DNA from: JANQEU01 sp965601455
GTDB lineage: Bacteria; Bacteroidota; Bacteroidia; Cytophagales; Cyclobacteriaceae
Direction of reading: 5' to 3'
Assembly (NCBI GenBank): GCA_965601455.1
Contig: OZ271831.1
Span: 3,720,001-3,784,000 of the forward strand
Length of the DNA stretch: 64,000 nucleotides
In this document: piece by piece, positions 18,339 to 27,529 of the stretch
Layout of the letters: the number at the start of each line of letters is the position of its first letter
Numbering within the stretch: the first letter of the stretch is position 1
Made by a program: the position numbers and the translations under genes
Notes under the pieces: generated by a model
The model's input: only the letters and a program-made list of their open reading frames with translations
Database searches by the model: none
Told to the model about the DNA's origin: nothing

Positions 18339-18366
18339 GTTAAAACCTGTTCAAAAAGGTTTTAAC
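18339..18366. promoter_or_regulatory. 10-bp perfect inverted repeat upstream of pckA
   Basis: GTTAAAACCT (18339-18348) and AGGTTTTAAC (18357-18366) are separated by 8 bases. The site is 134 bases before the pckA start and 35 bases after the DUF2490 stop. There is no T run on the minus strand after the stem, so an operator or an mRNA-end structure is more likely than a classical terminator. Confidence 0.4.
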
Positions 18367-18400
18367 ACCCACATCACATTACGGTAAAGTTTTGCTGATA

Positions 18401-19168
18401 TTACTCGTCACCAGGTACAGAATAGTGAATTCCATCCTTGTTTTTCCTGAAATCGGGTGTGTAATAGAAGAACCATCTTAGTGTATGATTCAGGTCATAC
18501 TGATTACCAGACATCTTCTGCTGGTAAACCATCATATAGCCCAAATCAAATTTTAGATTATCAGTGAGCTTCTGTTTGATCCCGGCAAAAATTCGATTTT
18601 GATCAAACGTGTTGTATACTAGATCCTTTCCAAATTGTACATGCATTTCTTCCGCAAACGACAAACTAGGAAGGTATGGATTTTGGAACACCGGAACGGT
18701 TGCAGACAATAGAATTCGAACCCTGTTTGAGAATCTGATCCGATCTACATCACCTTCTTCGGTAAGTACCTGGTGCCAACGTTGTTCGTTGCGTATTCGG
18801 TTGAGGATTATTACTCTACCTTCCTGATGCCGCCATTGTGCCTGTTGATAAATACGGTTTTCATTTTGATAGTTGAAAGTGGACTCTGGCGATGGAACGG
18901 CTAACCATAAATGAGCATACCCACCGACCAAGGTCAGTTTATCCGAATTCCAATACGCCAAACCAATTCGAGAGAAATAAAAATTTCTTTCTTCCAGAAT
19001 TCCGTTGTTACGGATGTGGAAATCACCTACTATGCCTATTCTGTTGGTCAATCTGGTTGTAGAGTTAACGCTCCACCAGGATTGCGTGCGAATGTTTATG
19101 GACTTCTCCTGCCCAAACAAAGCCAAAGTCGAAATCCAAAACAACAGAATTATAGCATATCTGATCAT
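18401..19168 (-). CDS. DUF2490 domain-containing exported protein
   Basis: The 255-residue protein has a signal peptide (MIRYAIILLFWISTLALFGQ) and beta-strand pairs typical of the DUF2490 family of Bacteroidota: NIRTQSWWSVNSTTRLTN, LAYWNSDKLTLVGGYAHLW, RNEQRWHQ and RVRILLSATVP. The family is thought to form an outer membrane barrel; function is unknown. The gene is divergent from the bestrophin gene (111 bases between starts). Confidence 0.75.
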   Translation of the reverse strand: MIRYAIILLFWISTLALFGQEKSINIRTQSWWSVNSTTRLTNRIGIVGDFHIRNNGILEERNFYFSRIGLAYWNSDKLTLVGGYAHLWLAVPSPESTFNYQNENRIYQQAQWRHQEGRVIILNRIRNEQRWHQVLTEEGDVDRIRFSNRVRILLSATVPVFQNPYLPSLSFAEEMHVQFGKDLVYNTFDQNRIFAGIKQKLTDNLKFDLGYMMVYQQKMSGNQYDLNHTLRWFFYYTPDFRKNKDGIHYSVPGDE

Positions 19169-19279
19169 GGTGCAAAAGTTGATCAGGCATTCGGAGGATC
19201 AGTTGTCCTATCGCACATATACAGATGATCTTTATCAACCTGTTTTTTTTACCTAATTTGAGAATAAAACAAGGACCCT

Positions 19280-20266
19280 ATGTACGCTAAAAGAAACTAC
19301 AGCTTTTGGATGACCTTCCGATGGTCCAAAATGCCATTTATTTATGGACTGATCTACGCAACAGTTGTTATTGGAATTTCCTACTATTTTGATTTCAGAT
19401 TATCCATACCCTGGCAACCGGTCAGCGTGATTGGTATTGCGGTTGCATTTTATCTGGGATTCAAGAACAATAGTTCTTATGATCGAACCTGGGAGGCGAG
19501 GAAAATATGGGGTAGCATTGTAAATAACAGCCGTAGTTTCGGTGCCGCTGTAATTTCCTTTGTACAGGGGGCTCGACAGGAAGAGTTGCATAAGGAGCTT
19601 ATCTATCGTCATATTGCATGGCTCACTGCACTTAGGCATCAACTTCGACTTAGCAGGGACTGGGAACATCTGGATCTTAGACTTAATGGCCTTTACGTTC
19701 CTACTGTATGCGAGGACTACCTGGAAAAGTTGGATAGGGAATTGATTAAGTATATAGCAGAAGGGGAGATGCAAGGTGTTGATGGAAAAACCAATACCGC
19801 AACTCAAATTATGAAGAACCAATCGAAACGTCTTCAGGAATTAAAGGACGAAGGCTATTTTGATAATTTCAGGCACATGCAATTGCATGAACTTATAGTT
19901 ACCTTTTACGAAGACCAGGGAAAATCAGAACGAATCAAGAATTTTCCTTTTCCGCGTCAATATGCATCAACCGCACTGTGGCTCGCCTTTGTTTTCTGTG
20001 GATTTCTCCCACTAGGATTAATGGATATTTTCAAATCCCTGGATGGCGTAGTTTACTGGGTGTCTCCATTCATCTCCGCTCTAATAACCTGGGTTTTCTT
20101 TCTTATGGAGAAAATTGGCGATTATTCCGAAAATCCATTCGAAGGAACATACAACGACGTGCCTATAACTTCAATTGCCAGAAGTATAGAGATAGACCTA
20201 CGGGAAATGATTAACGATGAGAATATACCCGGACCGATTACGGCCGAAAACGGATTCCTCATGTAA
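19280..20266 (+). CDS. Bestrophin-family membrane channel (first copy)
   Basis: The 328-residue protein matches the bacterial bestrophin / UPF0187 family: N-terminal RNYSFWMTFRWSKMP, two early membrane helices, the signature FYLGFKNNSSYDRTWEARKIWG (positions about 72-93), and later helices ending in FFLMEKIGDYSENPFEGTYND. Bacterial members form pentameric ion channels in the inner membrane. A second, closely related gene begins at 63377. The next gene, a universal stress protein, follows after 153 bases and may or may not be co-transcribed. Confidence 0.88.
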   Translation: MYAKRNYSFWMTFRWSKMPFIYGLIYATVVIGISYYFDFRLSIPWQPVSVIGIAVAFYLGFKNNSSYDRTWEARKIWGSIVNNSRSFGAAVISFVQGARQEELHKELIYRHIAWLTALRHQLRLSRDWEHLDLRLNGLYVPTVCEDYLEKLDRELIKYIAEGEMQGVDGKTNTATQIMKNQSKRLQELKDEGYFDNFRHMQLHELIVTFYEDQGKSERIKNFPFPRQYASTALWLAFVFCGFLPLGLMDIFKSLDGVVYWVSPFISALITWVFFLMEKIGDYSENPFEGTYNDVPITSIARSIEIDLREMINDENIPGPITAENGFLM

Positions 20267-20419
20267 TTCCTGCTAAAATATTTACCAAAATGAAGGATGA
20301 CCTTCCTTACTTAATGGCGTTTATTTTAAGTATAAACTGATTAAATACTTTTCGCTCGAATTTGGTAAATGACTTTATGTGACTATTCGTTATCTTAAAG
20401 GCAGACAGTAGCATAAAAT

Positions 20420-21325
20420 ATGAAAAAGCTTAGGAGAACCCTGGTGGCCCTGGATTACACACTGATTGACCGGTTCATTCTGGAGTATTTATCCAAATAC
20501 CATACACATTTCGGAATCGAGGAAATCACGTTTTTCCACGGAATAGAGACCCTTGAGAATATTCATTATTTCGATAATCCTGAACAAATAGCCAGGCAGG
20601 CTAACATGGAGGCCAAAGAGAATATCGAGAAGCTTGTCAGTGAGTATGAATTTCCGGGAGTCAAAACCGAAGTCTTTCTTTCTGACCAACCGCCCATGCA
20701 TGCCATCGTAGAACTTGCGGTCACCAAGCAGTTTGATCTGGTGGTTTTGGGAAGAAAGAATTCTTTACAAGGTTCCGGTATATCGGCCAGTCATATCGCC
20801 AGAAACAGTCCTACCAACATACTTTTTATCCCACAGTATTTGAATCCTTCACTAAGTAAAATTCTGGTTCCGCTTGATTTCTCGAATCATTCAGTTATCT
20901 CGTTGACCTATGCTCATTCCATAGCTGATACGATCGATGCCGGGGTTTCTCCCATTCATGCCTACGATGTGCCATTTGGATACAGTAAGATAGGTAAGTC
21001 ATTCGAGGAGTTCGACCTGATAATGCAGAATCATGCAAGGAACGATTTTACCTCATTCAAGGAAAAGAATAGCATAGAAGACGGTCTGAATTGTGATTAC
21101 GTCAATTGCCATGATGATTCCAAAAGTGAGGCTATTTATCAGTATGCTGTAAAGACCCGATCCGATTTAATCATTCTGGGTTCTAAGGGCCGCACAAACT
21201 CAGCTTCCATTCTAATGGGTTCTTGCGCAGAGAAATTGGTAAATATCAATTCAGACATTCCCCTTCTCATTGTGAAAGAGGAGCAGGAGAATATGTCATT
21301 TTTAGAGGCATTGAAGAGTATTTAA
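20420..21325 (+). CDS. Tandem universal stress protein
   Basis: The 301-residue protein contains two UspA domains. The first (1-140) has a degenerate nucleotide motif (LGRKNSLQGSG). The second (about 148-290) has the full ATP-binding pattern G-x2-G-x9-G-S in LGSKGRTNSASILMGSCAE. This layout is common in Bacteroidota. The role is probably binding ATP under stress. It ends 8 bases before the convergent hydrolase gene, with no clear terminator between. Confidence 0.88.
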   Translation: MKKLRRTLVALDYTLIDRFILEYLSKYHTHFGIEEITFFHGIETLENIHYFDNPEQIARQANMEAKENIEKLVSEYEFPGVKTEVFLSDQPPMHAIVELAVTKQFDLVVLGRKNSLQGSGISASHIARNSPTNILFIPQYLNPSLSKILVPLDFSNHSVISLTYAHSIADTIDAGVSPIHAYDVPFGYSKIGKSFEEFDLIMQNHARNDFTSFKEKNSIEDGLNCDYVNCHDDSKSEAIYQYAVKTRSDLIILGSKGRTNSASILMGSCAEKLVNINSDIPLLIVKEEQENMSFLEALKSI

Positions 21326-21333
21326 CCCCCCTT

Positions 21334-22221
21334 CTACTTCAGCTTTTCATTGAAAAAGTTGACTGTTCGCTCCCAAGCTAACTTAGCCATCTTTTCGTCG
21401 TAACGCGGAGTCGTATCATTATGAAAACCGTGATTGGCGTTTTCATACATGTAGGCCATGTATTCCTTGTTATACTTTTTTAGAGAAGCCTCATAATCAG
21501 GCCATCCCGCATTTACCCGTTTATCAAGACTGGCGAAATGTAACAATAAGGGGGCATTAATTTGCTGTGTTTCCTCTTCATTTGGCTGACCGCCATAAAA
21601 AGGTACGGCCGCATCAAGATTAGGTATTCGAACAGCCATCATATTCGATATCCATCCACCGAAACAGAATCCAACTACTCCTACTTTGCCTGTGCAATCG
21701 GGATGTTGATCAAGAAAGTCAAAGGCTGCGATAAAATCTTCGAGCATCTCACCTCGATCTCTTTGCCTTTGTAAGGTACGACCCTCATCGTCTGTTCCAG
21801 GGTATCCACCCAGGGGAGTTAACGCATCTGGTGCAATAGAAATAAATCCCGCAAGCGCGGCTCTACGACCTACATCTTCAATATGTGGATTGAGGCCTCT
21901 GTTTTCATGAACAACCACAATTCCAGGTAGTTTTCCGTCCACACCTGCCGGTCTGGAAAGCAATGCTTTTATCTCTCCCCCACCCTTCGGAGAATTGTAG
22001 GTTATGTACTCCGTTTGTATCCTATTATCATCTTGCTGGATCCGAATCTTATTTTTGTAATCAGGCATGATGAAGCTCATTAGAGACGCTACAGTAACCC
22101 CTCCAACGGCGTAGGTTCCCAGTTTATCTACAAATGTTCTTCGGTCGATTCGATCGTGAGCGTAATCATCATAAAGGTTAAACACCTCCTGATCCACGTC
22201 TTCTTTTCTTAGCTTTCTCAT
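21334..22221 (-). CDS. Dienelactone hydrolase family protein with Tat-like N-terminus
   Basis: The 295-residue alpha/beta hydrolase has the dienelactone hydrolase triad: Cys186 in GFCFGG, Asp233 in SLDKRVN and His264 in NANHGFHN. The N-terminal 50 residues hold a twin-arginine-like stretch (RIDRRTFVDKL, then a weakly hydrophobic segment), as in YghX-type relatives that may be exported. The oxyanion region is VVVHENRGL. The natural substrate is unknown; nothing around it suggests chlorocatechol breakdown. Confidence 0.85.
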   Translation of the reverse strand: MRKLRKEDVDQEVFNLYDDYAHDRIDRRTFVDKLGTYAVGGVTVASLMSFIMPDYKNKIRIQQDDNRIQTEYITYNSPKGGGEIKALLSRPAGVDGKLPGIVVVHENRGLNPHIEDVGRRAALAGFISIAPDALTPLGGYPGTDDEGRTLQRQRDRGEMLEDFIAAFDFLDQHPDCTGKVGVVGFCFGGWISNMMAVRIPNLDAAVPFYGGQPNEEETQQINAPLLLHFASLDKRVNAGWPDYEASLKKYNKEYMAYMYENANHGFHNDTTPRYDEKMAKLAWERTVNFFNEKLK

Positions 22222-22269
22222 AGGTATTGGTTATGCTGAAAGATAAAGAATATCCCTGAACATAAAGTC

Positions 22270-22518
22270 TTATTCGATTTTGTGTGTCTTCAGGAAATCC
22301 CGGACAACCGCCACTTTTGGATTCTTAACAAAATCCTCTCCGTAGCTAAGGGTAGGAAACTTAACCTTGCCATCATAAAACTTCATAAGCTCCTCCTTCG
22401 CGTCATCGTTCTCTTCCACGTTCAAGTACTCAAAATCCACCCATTCAGATTGTAGAAAGTTTCTGATAAGTGCTGTTTTGGGGCACCAATCCGCACCGAA
22501 TAACTTTAGTTTATCCAT
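22270..22518 (-). CDS. Glutaredoxin-like thioredoxin-fold protein (CPxT)
   Basis: The start at 22518 gives 82 residues beginning MDKLKLFGADWCPKT; a start at 22539 would add seven residues and a longer overlap. The active site is CPKT, a single cysteine with Thr at the last position, so a monothiol rather than a dithiol mechanism. Conserved features of the fold are FPTLSYG (cis-Pro) and the C-terminal helix. It overlaps the antiporter gene stop by 8 bases and is therefore coupled to it. Confidence 0.7.
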   Translation of the reverse strand: MDKLKLFGADWCPKTALIRNFLQSEWVDFEYLNVEENDDAKEELMKFYDGKVKFPTLSYGEDFVKNPKVAVVRDFLKTHKIE

Positions 22519-23689
22519 TTGTTTTAGCCAGTTTTTCAAATCTTTTACCTAGCCCATCCAGATTGTTTAATATGAATGGGGTCAAAGCCATAGTCAGGAT
22601 GGATACGGCCAGGAATATTTGATAGTTCACCTCACTAATCAGTTCATAGTCCAATCCCGTTTTGGCAACGACAAAAGAAAATTCCCCTATTTGTGCGATC
22701 GCCAATCCTACGATTATGGCCGTTTTACGTCCTATTTTCAATGTCATTCCAGCCAGGAATCCCGCTGAAATCTTGACTAGCATGATGAAAACAAACCAGA
22801 AAAGAATCAATCCAATTTGCTCAATGAAAACCATGTAATTAAGGAGCATCCCCATCGATATAAAGAAGAAACTAATAAATACATATCGGAAAGGAAGAAA
22901 GCACGAGATCGCCAGTCGGTTGTAATCAGTTTCCGCGATAATCAAGCCTGCGATAAAAGCCCCCAACGCTAGTGATAGACCCATCCAAGAGGTTAGTAAA
23001 GCAACCCCTATAACGATGAAGATTGAAGTGATGAGGAAAACCTCCTGACTTTGAATCTTCATGATTTGATACAAAAGCTTGGGAATGATCCATCGTGCAA
23101 GCACATAGGAAATCAAACCGATTAGAATCATTTTACCTACCAAAATAAGAATCTCAATTAATGGATTGTCACCTGCTCCTGCGAGGATAGGTGTGAAAAG
23201 TATCAACGGAACAATCACAATATCCTGAAACAACAATATTGCAAGAACCACTTTACCATAATTGGTATTCAATTTCACTTTGTCCTGCAGTGTTTTAATG
23301 ACAATGGCTGTACTGCTGAGAGCCAGAACGAAGCCCCAGAATATGCTTTCCTGTATACTTCTACCCATTAAACTGATCAGGACCGCGGTTATTAGTATCG
23401 TGAGCAAGACCTGCATCGCTCCACCCAGCAATACATATCTCCTGATTTTATTAAGGTTTCCAAAGGAAAACTCAAGCCCAACTGTAAAAAGGAGCAGTAT
23501 TACACCAATTTCAGCATAGACCTCCACCTCATGAGCGTCACTTAGAATGGAACTGGTATTCGGACTGAGTAAGACACCTGTGATTAGGTAACCGATCATA
23601 TGAGGAATCTTAAAAAAGTTACATATGATGATAATCAAAAGCGTAACCCCAAAAAGGATGAAGATATTGAGGAGGATGTGTAATTCCAT
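22511..23689 (-). CDS. Cation:proton antiporter (CPA2 / KefB-like), membrane domain only
   Basis: The 392-residue protein has about 12 membrane helices and CPA2 features: GYLITGVLLSP, LLFTVGLEFSF, the exchange motif FQDIVIVPL, and GLSLALGAFIAGLIIAET. The family moves K+ or Na+ in exchange for protons. Many KefB-type relatives carry a cytosolic RCK/TrkA-N domain; here the frame ends right after the last helix (GKRFEKLAKTNG). The next gene encodes a redox-type thioredoxin fold that overlaps it. KefB/KefC are gated by glutathione-type ligands, so a redox partner is an appealing but unproven idea. Confidence 0.83.
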   Translation of the reverse strand: MELHILLNIFILFGVTLLIIIICNFFKIPHMIGYLITGVLLSPNTSSILSDAHEVEVYAEIGVILLLFTVGLEFSFGNLNKIRRYVLLGGAMQVLLTILITAVLISLMGRSIQESIFWGFVLALSSTAIVIKTLQDKVKLNTNYGKVVLAILLFQDIVIVPLILFTPILAGAGDNPLIEILILVGKMILIGLISYVLARWIIPKLLYQIMKIQSQEVFLITSIFIVIGVALLTSWMGLSLALGAFIAGLIIAETDYNRLAISCFLPFRYVFISFFFISMGMLLNYMVFIEQIGLILFWFVFIMLVKISAGFLAGMTLKIGRKTAIIVGLAIAQIGEFSFVVAKTGLDYELISEVNYQIFLAVSILTMALTPFILNNLDGLGKRFEKLAKTNG

Positions 23690-23946
23690 ATTCAGTTAGA
23701 TAGCCGTTCAGAATGGAAATGAAAATGGAATAGAAATAATTCCTGATCTGATGTATTTCATATGACAATTGATCTGAATCTGGCAAATGTTGATGTTGCC
23801 AATCAATCCAATTCTATAAAGTACCACCAGTTAAAATAGAACTCCCTATTGGTGGATTTAAGCTAAAAGAAAAGCAGAGAATTGTATTTATATGTATATA
23901 CCTTTATTTTACATCTTCAGGTAAATCAACCATCCAGCTCATTACC

Positions 23947-25218
23947 ATGTCTATCAGTTCTGACAGAAACCTGTCTTTTGCTGAAAACCAGAAAAGTCGT
24001 TTCATACTGGTTTATGGATTGATTGGGTTCATTAGTACGATACTACTTCTGGTATTCGCAGCAATAGGAAATCCAGCAACCGATGTTGCTTTTTTTTATG
24101 CGGTTGCCGTCGCGATCCCTACACTGGGCTTTACCGCGTTTTTTGCATTCAAAAAAAATATCCCAGTTGCCTCTTATCTTGCACTTTTTTCACTGCTTCA
24201 GGGATGTTTTGGATCTTTGACTCTTGAATTTGGCCCCTTCCTAAGCCTACTCATGGTCTTTGTATTATCTGCCATCTTTATTACTATCAACCAATTACAA
24301 ATCATTTTGGCTTATGCGTCGCTCGGACTCACAATTGTAACCAAAATACTAATCGAAACTAATACTCTGACCGTCCAATCCATGCCAAGTTCCAATATGA
24401 ATGATGAATCGATGGTCTATATTTCTCTTTTCATGCTATCTGTCTTCATCTACGCGTATATCGTTAATAGTTTTTTAAATAGGGGGTTAAAGTCCTCCGA
24501 AGAACTCCGGGAAACCTCTTATCAACTGGAGGAAACGCTAAAAGTGAAAGACCGTCTGGTCGCTTTGATCTCGCATGATCTACGAGGCCCTATCGGTAAT
24601 ATGTCACTACTGCTTAAAGGATTTAGAGAAAAAAAGATACCGATTTCTGAGGAAGCCATTGGTGTATTAGCTCAAACTACCGAAAGTTCAAATGAATTAA
24701 TAGAAAACCTGCTTCAATGGTCCTCTATCCAACAGGATGAATCCATGATCAGGCAAGAGCTCTTTTCGGTTAGGGATTGTGTAGAGGATTGTATCAATCT
24801 TTTACAGATAATGGCAAAGAACAAGCATATTGGTGTCAATAATGACTGCGATCAGAAAGCCACAGGTTTTGCTGATCGTAGTATGATAGCCACCGCAATA
24901 AGAAATTTGCTGGTAAATGCGATCAAATACTCGGATGACAATGGTCAAATACGAATTTGGACCGAATCCGAGAAAGAATCAGTTACCGTTAAGATTGAGG
25001 ATCACGGAATAGGTCTGTCACCAGGACTGCTTGAGAATCTTTTTGTGGAAAATAAACATGAATCAAAACGGGGAACTTCCAATGAGAAAGGATCAGGCCT
25101 GGGACTAATGATTACAAAGGACTTTATCAATTTAAATAATGGGCAAATTGGAGCGGAAAGTGTGGAAGGTGAAGGTAGTTTGTTCTGGTTTACAATACCG
25201 ATGAAAGTTCCAAATTGA
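23947..25218 (+). CDS. Membrane sensor histidine kinase (orphan)
   Basis: The 423-residue kinase has six membrane helices (about 17-175), a short coiled coil, then HisKA with phospho-acceptor His210 in LISHDLRGPIGN. The HATPase domain has N-box NLLVNAIKYSDD, G1 IEDHGIGLSPG and G2 KGSGLGLMI. All catalytic boxes look intact. No periplasmic sensor domain is present, so the signal is probably sensed in the membrane. No response regulator gene is adjacent. Confidence 0.9.
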   Translation: MSISSDRNLSFAENQKSRFILVYGLIGFISTILLLVFAAIGNPATDVAFFYAVAVAIPTLGFTAFFAFKKNIPVASYLALFSLLQGCFGSLTLEFGPFLSLLMVFVLSAIFITINQLQIILAYASLGLTIVTKILIETNTLTVQSMPSSNMNDESMVYISLFMLSVFIYAYIVNSFLNRGLKSSEELRETSYQLEETLKVKDRLVALISHDLRGPIGNMSLLLKGFREKKIPISEEAIGVLAQTTESSNELIENLLQWSSIQQDESMIRQELFSVRDCVEDCINLLQIMAKNKHIGVNNDCDQKATGFADRSMIATAIRNLLVNAIKYSDDNGQIRIWTESEKESVTVKIEDHGIGLSPGLLENLFVENKHESKRGTSNEKGSGLGLMITKDFINLNNGQIGAESVEGEGSLFWFTIPMKVPN

Positions 25219-25392
25219 CTTTCGTCCAACCGCACCATTTATTCTTGACAAATCGCTTTTTGGACTTGGGAAGTAATTATAAAACTTTGATCACACCCCA
25301 CTTCAAAATCTTTCTAATCAAGGAATGTGGTCATCTATCGATAAAACTTTTGTCGTAAATTAATATTTTTTCTATAAATAATTATATTCTAG

Positions 25393-25407
25393 GATCACCA
25401 GGTGATC
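25393..25407. promoter_or_regulatory. 15-bp palindrome upstream of the STAS-like gene
   Basis: GATCACC-A-GGTGATC (25393-25407) is a perfect palindrome around one base, 75 bases before the start at 25483. It could be an operator for the single downstream gene. There is no T run, so a terminator for the kinase gene is unlikely. Confidence 0.35.
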
Positions 25408-25482
25408 TTTCCCGTTCACTGCCCACAATTATTTGTAATGGTTTATTCTCAACAATTTTAAGCTTTATAAGATCAGCAAAGT

Positions 25483-25851
25483 ATGGATTTAGAGAATCGA
25501 GTTAAGTGGATTGATTACCGCGGAAAGAAAGTATTATTCAAAGATTACAGCAACCTTGAAGGAGGCGAGCTAATGGAAATGCTTAAGCACACTGAAGATA
25601 TTTATGCAGATGTCGATTCACAGATCCGATTATTATTGAATTTCGAAAACTCCAGAGTAAACCGGGACTTCCTGGATGAGATTGTCCGAATCGGAAACAA
25701 ATACAAACAATACCTGGTTAAGGTCGCCACCATTGGCCTTAGCCCCAATCAATTAATTCTCGCCGAAGTCGCAGCTGAACAAACGAACCTGATGGGAATT
25801 AGCCGGTATTACAGCAACGTAGCCGAAGCTAAAGAATACCTGGTTTCTTAG
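25483..25851 (+). CDS. Small cytosolic protein, STAS/SpoIIAA-like
   Basis: The 122-residue soluble protein has no signal or membrane helix. Its pattern, with a central strand RLLLNFENSRVNRDFLDEI, then KYKQYLVKVATIGLSPNQLIL, resembles the short SpoIIAA-like STAS family. The match is by eye and weak. It is isolated between a kinase gene and the convergent Rieske enzyme pair. Confidence 0.45.
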   Translation: MDLENRVKWIDYRGKKVLFKDYSNLEGGELMEMLKHTEDIYADVDSQIRLLLNFENSRVNRDFLDEIVRIGNKYKQYLVKVATIGLSPNQLILAEVAAEQTNLMGISRYYSNVAEAKEYLVS

Positions 25852-25878
25852 GCCATTTGTCGCGTTAATCTAATAAGA

Positions 25879-27513
25879 TCAGGAATTTATCCCAGCATAA
25901 GATATTCCGGTCAACCTATGCATATCATGATCGAAAGTGGAGAGATCCTTCTGGGTAAGCTTAGTTACCGAATCATGTCCCAGCGCTCGGCAAATTACAC
26001 GCATCAAGTCTGCAGAAGCATGAAAGAAATTATACAAGCGCTTTGCGGACTGATCGATAATCAGTCTTGCCCGAAGGTTGTCCTTCTGTGTAGCAATTCC
26101 AACAGGGCAATTATCCGTGTGACAGGCCCTCATTCCCAAACACCCAATGGCTTGAAGTGCTGAGTTAGATACTGCGATAGCATCTGCACCCATGGCCATG
26201 GCCTTGGCGAAATCCGAAGGAACACGTAGACCTCCGGTGATAACCAGGGAAACGCCCTCAGCACCAACTTTATCCAAATGTTTTCGAGCACGAGCTAAAG
26301 CCGGAATAGTGGGTACATTAATATGATTCCTGAGTACAATAGGTGCGGCTCCGGTACCTCCACCTCTTCCATCCAGAATGATGTAGTCAACTCCTGCATC
26401 GAGAGCAAAGTCGATATCCTCTTCAATACGTGAGGCTGCAATCTTAAACCCAATGGGAACCCCACCGGTTTCGGACCTCACAGTGTCTGCAAAGGCCGCA
26501 AATTCCTCAGCTGTACGAATATCAGTAAAGGTAGCGGGGCTAATCGCTGACTTCCCTTCTTCCAAACCTCTGACCTCCGCAATTTCGCCAACGACCTTGT
26601 GACCGGGAAGATGTCCTCCTGTACCTGTTTTGGCCCCTTGACCACCTTTGAAATGGAAGGCCTGAATGTCTTTCATCTTGTCCCATGAAAACCCAAATTT
26701 CCCGGAAGCAAGTTCATAGAGGTATCGGCTGTTTTCCTTTTTCTCATCAAGAAGCATTCCCCCTTCACCGGAACAAATTCCGGTTCCTGCCATCTCGGCT
26801 CCTTTGGACAAAGCAATTTTTGCCTCCCTGGACAATGCACCAAAAGACATGTCTGACACGAAAAATGGAACGTCCAGCTTCAGTGGTTTTTTGGTATTAG
26901 GACCGATGGTCACGCAGGTATCTACATAATCATTGTCGAGTAAAGGTTTTCGACTTAGTTGGGCAGGAAGGAACTGAATGGAGTCCCACTTGGGTAGAAG
27001 GTCTCTCTCCACACCCATGGCGGTGGTCTGACCATGATGTCCAAAATTTTTCAAGCCATCTTTCGCCAAGGACTGTATGTATGAATTGTAGGGTTCAGGG
27101 GCTTCGGGATGAGTATCCTGGTATTTCCCTAGATATTCGTCTTCCTTAAACCTTGGGGGTATTTCTTTTTCTTCAAACTCTTCAATCTCCTCTTCATCAA
27201 CATACAATCCATCATCCTGTATAGAATGTTTAAATTTCCGTAGACGTTCATCCGGAGCATACTCGCTTACTCCCGTATCATAGCGATAATCCCAATTGTG
27301 CAAGCCGCAAATAAGGTTTCCTCCATCAATAAACCCGTCTGAAAGCAGCGCCCCACGATGAAGACATCTGCCGTAAAGTACGGATGCTTCGTCACCGTAT
27401 TTAATAATTACCAGATCTGTTCCGCGAACCTGCGCATGTGCGGGTACCTTTTCTTCCAATTGTGATAGGTCAGCGATTCTGACAGGTTTTTCTAACATTT
27501 GAAAATCTACCAT
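25879..27513 (-). CDS. Rieske [2Fe-2S] - glutamate-synthase-type FMN enzyme fusion
   Basis: The 544-residue fusion has an N-terminal Rieske domain (1-105) with cluster ligands Cys50/His52 (RCLHRG) and Cys69/His72 (ICGLHNW). The remainder is a glutamate synthase central/FMN barrel: GGQGAKTGTGGHLPGHKV, DYIILDGRGGGTGAAP, and the 3Fe-4S-type cysteines in CHTDNCPVGIATQ. There is no amidotransferase domain, so it cannot use glutamine as GltB does. Related stand-alone domains use ammonia or methylamine, or act on unknown substrates. It follows the Rieske-ThDP gene by 16 bases. Cytosolic electron transfer to or from FMN through the Rieske centre is the likely point of the fusion. Confidence 0.82.
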   Translation of the reverse strand: MVDFQMLEKPVRIADLSQLEEKVPAHAQVRGTDLVIIKYGDEASVLYGRCLHRGALLSDGFIDGGNLICGLHNWDYRYDTGVSEYAPDERLRKFKHSIQDDGLYVDEEEIEEFEEKEIPPRFKEDEYLGKYQDTHPEAPEPYNSYIQSLAKDGLKNFGHHGQTTAMGVERDLLPKWDSIQFLPAQLSRKPLLDNDYVDTCVTIGPNTKKPLKLDVPFFVSDMSFGALSREAKIALSKGAEMAGTGICSGEGGMLLDEKKENSRYLYELASGKFGFSWDKMKDIQAFHFKGGQGAKTGTGGHLPGHKVVGEIAEVRGLEEGKSAISPATFTDIRTAEEFAAFADTVRSETGGVPIGFKIAASRIEEDIDFALDAGVDYIILDGRGGGTGAAPIVLRNHINVPTIPALARARKHLDKVGAEGVSLVITGGLRVPSDFAKAMAMGADAIAVSNSALQAIGCLGMRACHTDNCPVGIATQKDNLRARLIIDQSAKRLYNFFHASADLMRVICRALGHDSVTKLTQKDLSTFDHDMHRLTGISYAGINS

Positions 27514-27529
27514 GATATAGTATTAAGAG

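Noticed and set aside
23824..23855. CCACCA / TGGTGG repeat before the orphan kinase gene
   Set aside because: A 6-bp stem with a 20-base loop is too weak to call as a regulatory element.
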